5,394 nucleotides of DNA from Neisseriaceae bacterium (GTDB taxonomy: Bacteria > Pseudomonadota > Gammaproteobacteria > Burkholderiales > Neisseriaceae). The number at the start of each line of letters is the position of its first letter. The first letter of the stretch is position 1. The position numbers and the translations under genes are program-made. Of this stretch, positions 1 through 5,394 are shown piece by piece. The stretch lies in NCBI GenBank assembly GCA_017989485.1, contig JAGNPU010000159.1, positions 1-5,394 on the forward strand, read 5' to 3'. The notes beneath the pieces are model-generated. The model was given only the letters and a program-made list of their open reading frames with translations, made no database searches and was not told the DNA's origin.

Positions 1-28
1 ATCTACTATCCCCAAGCCAAAAAAACTA

Positions 29-37
29 TGGTAGTAT
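29..37 (+). promoter_or_regulatory. possible extended -10 promoter for hisZ-purA
   Basis: The string TGGTAGTAT matches an extended -10 (TGn followed by TAGTAT, four of six consensus bases). No good -35 lies 16-18 nt upstream, which an extended -10 can tolerate. Transcription would begin near 43-45, so the hairpin at 52-80 would lie almost at the 5' end of the hisZ mRNA. This is pattern matching only, and read-through from an upstream gene is an equally good source of the transcript. Confidence 0.25.
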
Positions 38-51
38 CCTTATTTAACAAC

Positions 52-80
52 AAAGGTGGGCTTGCGCCCGCTTTTATTTT
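52..80 (+). terminator. intrinsic terminator-like hairpin directly upstream of hisZ
   Basis: GGGC (58-61) pairs with GCCC (66-69) around a TTGC loop. The stem extends outward through a G-U, a G-C and another G-U pair to A52-A54 against T73-T75. A TTTTATTTT tract (72-80) follows, giving the shape of a Rho-independent terminator. It may end the transcript of a gene lying left of the window, or act as an attenuator or 5' stabilising hairpin for hisZ. Only 10 nt separate it from the hisZ ribosome binding site (GAGG, 91-94), so there is no room for a promoter between them. The two G-U pairs make the stem moderate in strength. Confidence 0.5.
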
Positions 81-100
81 GCGATAAATCGAGGATGATC

Positions 101-1255
101 ATGCAAACTTGGCAATTACCAGAACACATTGCCGACATTTTGCCTGCTACTGCCCGTCAAGTAGAAAGTGCCAAAGAGTCCCTGCTCAAGCTGTTTCGTG
201 TATACGGCTATGAGTTAGTGAATCCACCGCTATTAGAGTACTCAGAATCATTGATGGCGGATCGTGATCCAGGCCTATCTTTAAAGACCATTCGTGTCGT
301 TGATCAATTATCAGGTTTACAATTAGGCTTACGCGCCGACATCACGCCCCAGGTGGCGCGAATTGACGCGCACCTATTGGCCGCGCATACGGGCATTAAC
401 CGTTTGTGTTATGCCGGTTCCGTGCTGCACGCCCGTCCTGATAGTTTGATGAGCACCAGAGAGCCTTTACAAGTAGGTGCGGAGCTGTATGGCTGTGCCA
501 GCGTAGACGCCGACATTGAGTTAATCGACTTAATGCTGCGCGCCTTACGCCAGAATAATGTCAACGACGTGTTTTTGTCGCTGGGCCACATTGGGGTGTT
601 TCGCGCCTTGGCGAAAGCCGCCAACCTAAGCGCTGAAGACGCCGATGTGCTGTTACAAATCATGCAAACCAAGGACAAGCAGCGCGTGGCCGAATTTGTG
701 GCGACCTTGGCCTTGGACGGTGCGCTAGAAGCCGCCTTCTTGCTGTTGCCAACCCTATATGGCGGCGTAGAGACGGTTGCTCTGGCGAAACAGGCTTTGC
801 CCGTATTGCCCGCGATTACGGCTGCCTTGGCCGAAGTAGAGGCCGTGTGTCAGGCTTATGCGGTTGAAACCATACACGTTGATTTTGCCGACGTGCGGGT
901 GGACACCTACCATACCGGCTTATTGTTTGCCGCGTATGCGCCAGGCTGGTCGGATGCCGTGGCCCGTGGCGGTCGTTACGATCAGCTAGGGGCTCAGTTT
1001 GGGCGAGGGCGTCCCGCCACCGGCTTTAGCTTTGATTTGCGCGACTTAATCAAAGTCTTGCCACAGAATAAAATCCGTTGGGGCATTAAAGTTGCCGCAG
1101 CGGCGCGCCATCAGGCGCAAGCGAACATAGAACAATTACGCACGACCGGTGAAACCGTAGTGGTGGATTACCTCGGCCAAAGTGCGAAAAGTTTGAATTG
1201 CAATAGAGAATTAGTATATCAAGATGGGCAATGGCAGGTTGTGCCCTGTGTTTAA
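101..1255 (+). CDS. hisZ: ATP phosphoribosyltransferase regulatory subunit HisZ
   Basis: HisZ is a catalytically dead histidyl-tRNA synthetase paralogue. It assembles with the short form of HisG in the cytoplasm and is required for, and feedback-regulates, ATP phosphoribosyltransferase, the first step of histidine synthesis (ATP + PRPP). The 384-residue product is the usual length for neisserial HisZ. HisRS-like blocks appear in order: LRADITPQVARI (78-89), YAGSVLHARP (104-113), EPLQVGAELYG (121-131) and the motif-3 equivalent around ARGGRYDQLG (288-297) followed by RPATGFSFDL (304-313). The tail after about residue 320 is poorly conserved and no HisRS anticodon-binding domain is evident. I chose the ATG at 101 because MQTWQLPEHIAD is the family N-terminus and GAGG at 91-94 sits 6 nt upstream. 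The in-frame ATG at 95 is too close to that site, and a GTG at 56 lies inside the upstream hairpin. purA follows after 29 nt, probably in the same operon. A HisG of the short type is expected elsewhere in the genome. Confidence 0.95.
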   Translation: MQTWQLPEHIADILPATARQVESAKESLLKLFRVYGYELVNPPLLEYSESLMADRDPGLSLKTIRVVDQLSGLQLGLRADITPQVARIDAHLLAAHTGINRLCYAGSVLHARPDSLMSTREPLQVGAELYGCASVDADIELIDLMLRALRQNNVNDVFLSLGHIGVFRALAKAANLSAEDADVLLQIMQTKDKQRVAEFVATLALDGALEAAFLLLPTLYGGVETVALAKQALPVLPAITAALAEVEAVCQAYAVETIHVDFADVRVDTYHTGLLFAAYAPGWSDAVARGGRYDQLGAQFGRGRPATGFSFDLRDLIKVLPQNKIRWGIKVAAAARHQAQANIEQLRTTGETVVVDYLGQSAKSLNCNRELVYQDGQWQVVPCV

Positions 1256-1281
1256 ATTTAACTTCAAGTTTGATTAGGTAA

Positions 1282-2577
<1,296 letters not shown>

Positions 2578-2590
2578 TGGATCATGGCTA

Positions 2591-2628
2591 AAACAGGCCA
2601 CGCCGGCAACGGCGTGGCCTGTTTTTTT
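2591..2628 (+). terminator. strong Rho-independent terminator of (hisZ-)purA
   Basis: AAACAGGCCACGCC (2591-2604) is perfectly complementary to GGCGTGGCCTGTTT (2611-2624). This gives a 14-bp stem with a six-base loop, and the T7 run (2622-2628) follows the GC-rich core. The As on the left arm would also give a partial U-tract on the opposite strand, so weak bidirectional action is possible. It isolates hisZ-purA from the downstream binding-protein gene. Confidence 0.95.
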
Positions 2629-2678
2629 GTGGGTGAGGCCATCAGGGGTAGGCGGCATTCAGAAAAGGCAGCAAATAA

Positions 2679-2708
2679 TTGGCCATAGACGCTTTTTTTT
2701 TGTCTATT
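2679..2708 (+). promoter_or_regulatory. candidate promoter with a T9 spacer tract, upstream of the binding-protein gene
   Basis: Between the purA terminator and the next start codon (180 nt) no ORF is supported, so the binding-protein gene needs its own promoter here. One arrangement is TTGGCC (2679-2684) as -35 and TCTATT (2703-2708) as -10, with 18 nt between them, each matching four of six consensus bases. The spacer contains nine consecutive Ts (2693-2701). An alternative is the extended -10 TGCTACAGT at 2711-2719 just downstream. Neither is strong, and the start site cannot be fixed from sequence. Confidence 0.3.
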
Positions 2709-2757
2709 AATGCTACAGTGTCATGGTGAGGCAGTGACGCCCACGATTAAAGGATGA

Positions 2758-2768
2758 GGTTCTGAACC
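2758..2768. repeat. short inverted repeat GGTTCTGAACC in the binding-protein leader
   Basis: GGTTC and GAACC form perfect 5-bp arms around a single central T, 40 nt before the binding-protein start codon. The arms are too close together to fold as an RNA hairpin, so if the site means anything it would be a small dyad operator. A palindrome this short can occur by chance. Confidence 0.15.
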
Positions 2769-2795
2769 ACAGAGCCCGTATCGCAAGCCTATGAA

Positions 2796-2802
2796 TGAGG
2801 AG
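2796..2802 (+). promoter_or_regulatory. ribosome binding site fixing the binding-protein start
   Basis: TGAGGAG lies 6 nt before the ATG at 2809, a strong Shine-Dalgarno match at standard spacing. It lies inside a five-codon mini-ORF (ATG at 2791, TAA at 2806-2808) whose stop codon directly abuts the real start codon. Confidence 0.85.
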
Positions 2803-2808
2803 AAATAA

Positions 2809-3612
2809 ATGTTTTCACTGTCCAAAAAAACATGGTTGATTGCCCTGGCTGCCGGGGCGTTGACCTTGAGTGCCTGTTCCCCGAAAGAAGACAAGGCGGC
2901 GGCCACCGAGCCGACGGCAGGCGCCGATGCCACCGTGTATCAGGTCGCCGTTGACGCGGCCTATGCCCCGTTTGAATACCAAGATGACAAGGGCCAGGTG
3001 ATAGGCTTTTCCAAAGATGTGTTGCAAGCCGTGGCGGATAAGGCCGGGATTAAAGTGGCGTTTCTCCCCAATCCTTGGGAAGGGATTTTTGCCACCTTGG
3101 ATCAGGGCGATCGCGACATCGTCTTGGCCAGCGTGACCATCACCCCAGAGCGTCAACAAACCATGACGTTCTCCGAGCCTTATTTTGAAGCCACGCAAAT
3201 GATTGCGGTGTCGGAAAAAGCCGGCGACGTGACTGGATTGAATGACTTAAAAGACAAAACCGTGTCGGTGCAAAATGGCACCACTGGCGATCTGGTGATG
3301 CAAAAGCTACAGGGCAAAACCAGCAACAAAATCAAACGGTTTGAAAGCATGCCTTTGGCCCTTAAAGAGCTGTTGGCCGGTGGCGTGGTGGCGTCTGTGG
3401 GCGACAACGGGGTGATGCAAAACTTCATCAACAATAACCCGAATGCCAACCTGAAAGTCATTGTGGATGCCGACTTTGAAAAAGAGCATTATGGTTTTGT
3501 GGTCAAAAAAGGCCGCCAAGACCTGGTGGACAAAATCAACGAAGGACTGAAGGGCATTCGTGACGACGGGACATACGACAAAATTTACGCGCAATGGTTT
3601 AGCGCCAAATAG
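2809..3612 (+). CDS. amino-acid ABC transporter substrate-binding lipoprotein (SBP_bac_3 family)
   Basis: This looks like a solute receptor that captures an amino acid in the periplasm and passes it to an ABC permease. The 267-residue product has a lipoprotein signal: Lys6-Lys7, a hydrophobic core at 9-20 and the lipobox LSAC with acylated Cys23. Ser at +2 does not give inner-membrane retention by the enterobacterial rule. A flexible Lys/Glu/Ala/Thr linker covers about 24-42, then the two-lobed family-3 fold follows. Typical ligand-pocket elements are the aromatic DAAYAPFEY (49-57), SVTITPER (108-115) with Arg115 as the expected carboxylate ligand, QNGTTGD (155-161), and Asp199 in VGDNG (197-201) as the expected amino-group ligand. 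FSEPYF (121-126) is also characteristic. The substrate cannot be assigned; glutamine-, arginine- and cystine-type receptors share these features. No permease or ATPase gene is adjacent, and terminators lie on both sides, so the gene is probably monocistronic. Confidence 0.92.
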   Translation: MFSLSKKTWLIALAAGALTLSACSPKEDKAAATEPTAGADATVYQVAVDAAYAPFEYQDDKGQVIGFSKDVLQAVADKAGIKVAFLPNPWEGIFATLDQGDRDIVLASVTITPERQQTMTFSEPYFEATQMIAVSEKAGDVTGLNDLKDKTVSVQNGTTGDLVMQKLQGKTSNKIKRFESMPLALKELLAGGVVASVGDNGVMQNFINNNPNANLKVIVDADFEKEHYGFVVKKGRQDLVDKINEGLKGIRDDGTYDKIYAQWFSAK

Positions 3613-3627
3613 TCTGATGACGCGAAC

Positions 3628-3650
3628 AACCCGCTGCGGCGGGTTTTTTT
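3628..3650 (+). terminator. Rho-independent terminator of the binding-protein gene
   Basis: AACCCGC (3628-3634) pairs with GCGGGTT (3639-3645) around a TGCG loop, and seven Ts (3644-3650) follow. It begins 15 nt after the binding-protein stop codon. Confidence 0.92.
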
Positions 3651-3695
3651 GTGGGCGCAAGGCCGCTTGATTTTATGCTTATGTATTTTATAAGA

Positions 3696-3728
3696 CCAAG
3701 AATACTCGGCTGTGCCGCGTATTCTTGG
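3696..3728 (-). terminator. hairpin downstream of yciH, possible terminator
   Basis: CCAAGAATAC (3696-3705) pairs perfectly with GTATTCTTGG (3719-3728). After one mismatch the stem continues as CGGC/GCCG around a three-base loop. It starts 12 nt beyond the yciH stop codon on the minus strand. The U-tract on that strand is poor (CTTATAAAA), so it could be a weak terminator or a 3'-end-protecting hairpin. GGCTGGC (3727-3733) can alternatively pair with GCCAGCC (3747-3753), which overlaps the end of yciH. Confidence 0.45.
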
Positions 3729-3740
3729 CTGGCTTAGGCC

Positions 3741-4067
3741 TTAACCGCCAGCCAGTCTGACCTTCATGCCCTTGGCTTCCAATAGGGTTTTGAGTAAGTC
3801 CCGCTTGTCCCCTTGAATTTCAATACAGCCGTCTTTGACCGCACCCCCGCAGCCGCATTTTTTCTTCAGTTCCGCCGCCAGCGTGGCCAAGGCCGTCGCC
3901 TCTAGGTCGATGCCGCTGATGACGCACACGGCTTTGCCTTTGCGGCCGCTGGTTTGGCGCTGAATGCGCACAATGCCATCGCCCTGAGGGCGCGATTCTG
4001 GGGTGGGCTCTGGGGTGATGCGGCCCGAGTCGGTGCTGTATACCAGCTGCGAATAGTCTTTGCTCAT
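3741..4067 (-). CDS. yciH: SUI1/eIF1-family translation initiation factor-like protein YciH
   Basis: The protein belongs to the bacterial branch of the eIF1 (SUI1) family. E. coli YciH has been reported to affect start-site fidelity and to behave as a stress-linked translation inhibitor, acting on the 30S ribosome. The 108-residue product equals the E. coli length. A variable N-terminus (MSKDYSQLVYST at 1-12, proline-rich to about 28) precedes the SUI1 domain (about 30-105). That domain contains the basic loop QRQTSGRKGK (36-45), the hallmark KKKCGCGGAVKDG (68-80), IQGDKRDLL (84-92) and the terminal LAGG. The frame stays open 32 codons further upstream, but that stretch does not resemble the family, and MSKDYSQLVYST fits it well. 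No good Shine-Dalgarno precedes the ATG, so translation may be modest. The gene converges on the binding-protein gene and diverges from the phosphatase gene. Confidence 0.95.
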   Translation of the reverse strand: MSKDYSQLVYSTDSGRITPEPTPESRPQGDGIVRIQRQTSGRKGKAVCVISGIDLEATALATLAAELKKKCGCGGAVKDGCIEIQGDKRDLLKTLLEAKGMKVRLAGG

Positions 4068-4216
4068 GATGATGGTCGTCTGTGAATAGGCCTTAATGGT
4101 AAAGCAGCTAGGCCAAAAGTGCCAGCCGCATGAGGGCCATACCGGGGGTTGGCGCAACCACATTAAACCGTTTGCATGATAAGCTTAGGGGATGCTTGTA
4201 TAAAATAAGGAGTCTT
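4068..4216. other. divergent intergenic region between yciH and the phosphatase gene
   Basis: These 149 nt must hold the promoters of both genes, but none is clear. For yciH, minus-strand CTGGCA and TACCAT sit 18 nt apart as weak -35 and -10 elements. For the phosphatase, TATAAAAT (4199-4206) resembles a -10 but abuts the ribosome binding site, which would leave almost no leader. A small dyad, GGTTG (4147-4151) and CAACC (4155-4159) around GCG, could be an operator. TAGGCCTTAA at 4087-4096 is repeated exactly at 3735-3744 at the end of yciH. The coding frame of the phosphatase stays open back to about 4130, but that extension lacks family similarity. Confidence 0.4.
4207..4212 (+). promoter_or_regulatory. 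ribosome binding site fixing the phosphatase start
   Basis: AAGGAG lies 4 nt before the ATG at 4217, a strong though slightly close Shine-Dalgarno. It rules out the in-frame start 29 codons upstream. Confidence 0.8.
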
Positions 4217-4972
4217 ATGAACCATTTGGTGAATTTTCGTGCTTTAGAAGGTTATGTTGGCCACAATGGGCGTGCGCTTAAGCCGCGTACGCTATTGCGT
4301 TCGGGCGAATTGTATCAGCTAGATGCGGCCGACAGCCTGCGCCTACAGCAAGACTATCAGCTGCGCACCATTGTCGATTTTCGTGGCACGCAAGAGGTTG
4401 ATACCCGGCCCAATACGGTGATTCCCCACGCCGACTATCATCACATCGACATCATGCAGGCCACCGCTGGCCATAGCGCCAGCATGAGCGACCTGATGCA
4501 AAGCATCACCCATGACAGCGCCCAGCAGGTGATGTTTGATATTTACGACACCTTGGTGATTAGCCCCTCGGCCCAGCAGGGCTATCATGATTTCATTCAG
4601 CTGCTGCTGGCACAAAAAGAGGGTGCCGTGTTGTTCCATTGCTTTGCGGGCAAAGACCGCACCGGCATGGCGGCCGCGATTGTGCTGCAACTATTGGGCG
4701 TGGCCGAGGCCGACATCATGGCCGATTATTTGGCCACGAATGCCCAACGTGAACAGGCCAATGCCGCCATTGTGGCCGCGGCAAAAGGCCGTGGCATGGA
4801 TGAGGACCAGCTCAGTGCCCTAGGGCAGGTGTTGCGGGTCGAGGCTGATTATTTGACCCATGCCTTTAACAGCATGCAGCAGCATTATGGCGGCTTCGCC
4901 AACTACGTGTTGGCCGCGCTCAAGCTCAAACCCGCCGAAATGTCGGAATTGCGTCGTCGTTATTTAAGCTAA
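4217..4972 (+). CDS. MptpB/LipA-type tyrosine (dual/triple-specificity) protein phosphatase
   Basis: The 251-residue product carries the cysteine-phosphatase P-loop HCFAGKDRTG at 141-150. Cys142 is the expected nucleophile and Arg148 the phosphate-binding residue of the CX5R motif. The Lys146-Asp147 pair is the mark of the bacterial family (Y_phosphatase3) that includes mycobacterial MptpB and Listeria LipA. Some members hydrolyse phosphotyrosine, phosphoserine/threonine and phosphoinositides. Other expected blocks are RSGELYQL (28-35), IVDFRGTQEVDTRPN (52-66), and DYLATN (170-175) after the P-loop helix. No signal peptide or membrane segment is seen, so the enzyme is probably cytoplasmic, although MptpB is secreted without a classical signal. 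The start is set by AAGGAG at 4207-4212, and MNHLVNFRALEGY resembles the family N-terminus. It is followed after 23 nt by the pyruvate kinase gene, without a terminator between them, so the two may be co-transcribed. The natural substrate is unknown. Confidence 0.88.
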   Translation: MNHLVNFRALEGYVGHNGRALKPRTLLRSGELYQLDAADSLRLQQDYQLRTIVDFRGTQEVDTRPNTVIPHADYHHIDIMQATAGHSASMSDLMQSITHDSAQQVMFDIYDTLVISPSAQQGYHDFIQLLLAQKEGAVLFHCFAGKDRTGMAAAIVLQLLGVAEADIMADYLATNAQREQANAAIVAAAKGRGMDEDQLSALGQVLRVEADYLTHAFNSMQQHYGGFANYVLAALKLKPAEMSELRRRYLS

Positions 4973-4995
4973 TCACCGTATGAGTCTATGAATCC

Positions 4996-5394
4996 ATGAT
5001 CAGAAAAACCAAAATTGTGTGCACCATCGGCCCCAAAACAGGTGATGCCGACACCCTGACGCAGCTGTTGGCCGCGGGCATGAACGTGATGCGGCTGAAT
5101 TTTTCCCACGGTACTCAGGCCGAACATTTGGCGCGCATACGCACGCTGAGGGCAGTGATGGCGGCCACCGGCCAGCGCGCCGCCATCATGTTGGACAATA
5201 AAGGGCCAGAGATCCGGACCATGGGCCTAGAGGGCGTGGACACGGTGGCGCTGGTGGCCGGGCAGCGCTTTGCCTTGAGCATCTTGCCCGAGGTGCTGGG
5301 CAATCATGAGCGCGTGGCCGTGACCTATCCTGGTCTGATACAAGACCTCAGCGTGGGCGACACGGTATTGATTGACGACGGCCTGATCGAGCTG
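4996..5394 (+). CDS. pykF: pyruvate kinase, PykF-like, 5' part only (cut by window end)
   Basis: Pyruvate kinase makes pyruvate and ATP from phosphoenolpyruvate and ADP, the last step of glycolysis, as a cytoplasmic tetramer. The visible 133 residues cover the start of the barrel and most of the B (lid) domain; the family usually has about 470 or more. Motifs are RKTKIVCTIGPKT (3-15) and NVMRLNFSHG (30-39) with Arg33, Asn35 and Ser37. The metal/K+ segment MLDNKGPEIRT (65-75) has Asp67 and Glu72, the Glu being typical of K+-dependent enzymes. VAVTYPGL (107-114) and LIDDGLIEL at the cut complete it. The sequence is closest in my memory to E. coli PykF and Bacillus Pyk rather than PykA. One oddity is Asn68, where most enzymes have Thr (DTKGPEIR). 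An in-frame TGA at 4981-4983 makes the ATG at 4996 the first possible ATG start. Its Shine-Dalgarno is poor, suggesting coupling to upstream translation. Confidence 0.95.
   Translation, partial: MIRKTKIVCTIGPKTGDADTLTQLLAAGMNVMRLNFSHGTQAEHLARIRTLRAVMAATGQRAAIMLDNKGPEIRTMGLEGVDTVALVAGQRFALSILPEVLGNHERVAVTYPGLIQDLSVGDTVLIDDGLIEL

Noticed and set aside
1..87. An open frame from base 1 to TAA at 85-87, and another ending at TAA 45-47, as the tail of an upstream gene.
   Set aside because: Neither 14-28 residue tail resembles a protein I recognise, and the first frame runs through the hairpin. A stop at 45-47 followed by the terminator at 52-80 is plausible but cannot be supported without sequence to the left.
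1260..1270. AACTTCAAGTT inverted repeat between hisZ and purA as an operator.
   Set aside because: It has five-base arms with a one-base centre in AT-rich sequence, which is expected by chance, and no promoter elements are associated with it.
2815..3198. Minus-strand open frame of 127 codons opposite the binding-protein gene.
   Set aside because: It has no family resemblance and lies entirely antisense to a well-supported gene; it is a shadow of GC-biased codon use.
3307..3660. Minus-strand open frame of 117 codons across the binding-protein 3' end and terminator.
   Set aside because: It crosses a strong intrinsic terminator and shows no recognisable motif.
4112..4124. TGGCAC on the minus strand upstream of yciH as a sigma-54 -24 element.
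   Set aside because: The required GC-containing -12 element (TTGC) is absent at the correct spacing.
4587..4823. Plus-strand 78-codon frame inside the phosphatase gene.
   Set aside because: It is an out-of-frame shadow with Trp/Pro/Arg-rich low-quality sequence, inside the catalytic region of a real gene.

Overview
The window is an ordinary chromosomal stretch that looks betaproteobacterial and most like the Neisseriales. The main evidence is the HisZ protein, whose N-terminus and HisRS-like blocks resemble, from memory, Neisseria-type HisZ, and its position directly upstream of purA. Enteric bacteria lack hisZ. The YciH protein and the pyruvate kinase start also read like proteobacterial members of their families. 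I see no canonical Neisseria DNA uptake sequence, so the genus cannot be named. No mobile element, CRISPR array, tRNA or rRNA is visible.

Layout: positions 1-100 hold a short leader with a possible extended -10 and a terminator-like hairpin just before hisZ. HisZ (101-1255, +) and purA (1285-2577, +) lie 29 nt apart and end at a very strong intrinsic terminator (2591-2628). A 180-nt non-coding stretch with a T9 homopolymer and a possible promoter precedes a solitary lipoprotein amino-acid-binding protein (2809-3612, +), which has its own terminator. Convergent to it lies yciH (3741-4067, -), an SUI1/eIF1-like gene. A 149-nt divergent region separates yciH from a cytosolic-looking MptpB/LipA-type phosphatase (4217-4972, +). 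The 5' third of a pykF-like pyruvate kinase gene (4996 to the window end, +) follows 23 nt downstream.

How the genes relate: HisZ is the regulatory partner of the short-form HisG and so acts at the ATP-consuming entry to histidine synthesis. That pathway releases AICAR to purine synthesis, and PurA catalyses the IMP to adenylosuccinate step that replenishes ATP, so the hisZ-purA pair is metabolically sensible. The binding protein stands alone without permease or ATPase genes. The phosphatase and pyruvate kinase are probably co-transcribed, but nothing in the sequence shows a functional link.

I found no convincing novel system. The items most worth a second look are the terminator-like hairpin in the hisZ leader, the T9 tract inside a candidate promoter spacer, the chain of ATGA stop-start overlaps before pyk, the orphan binding protein, and the phosphatase-pyk pairing.
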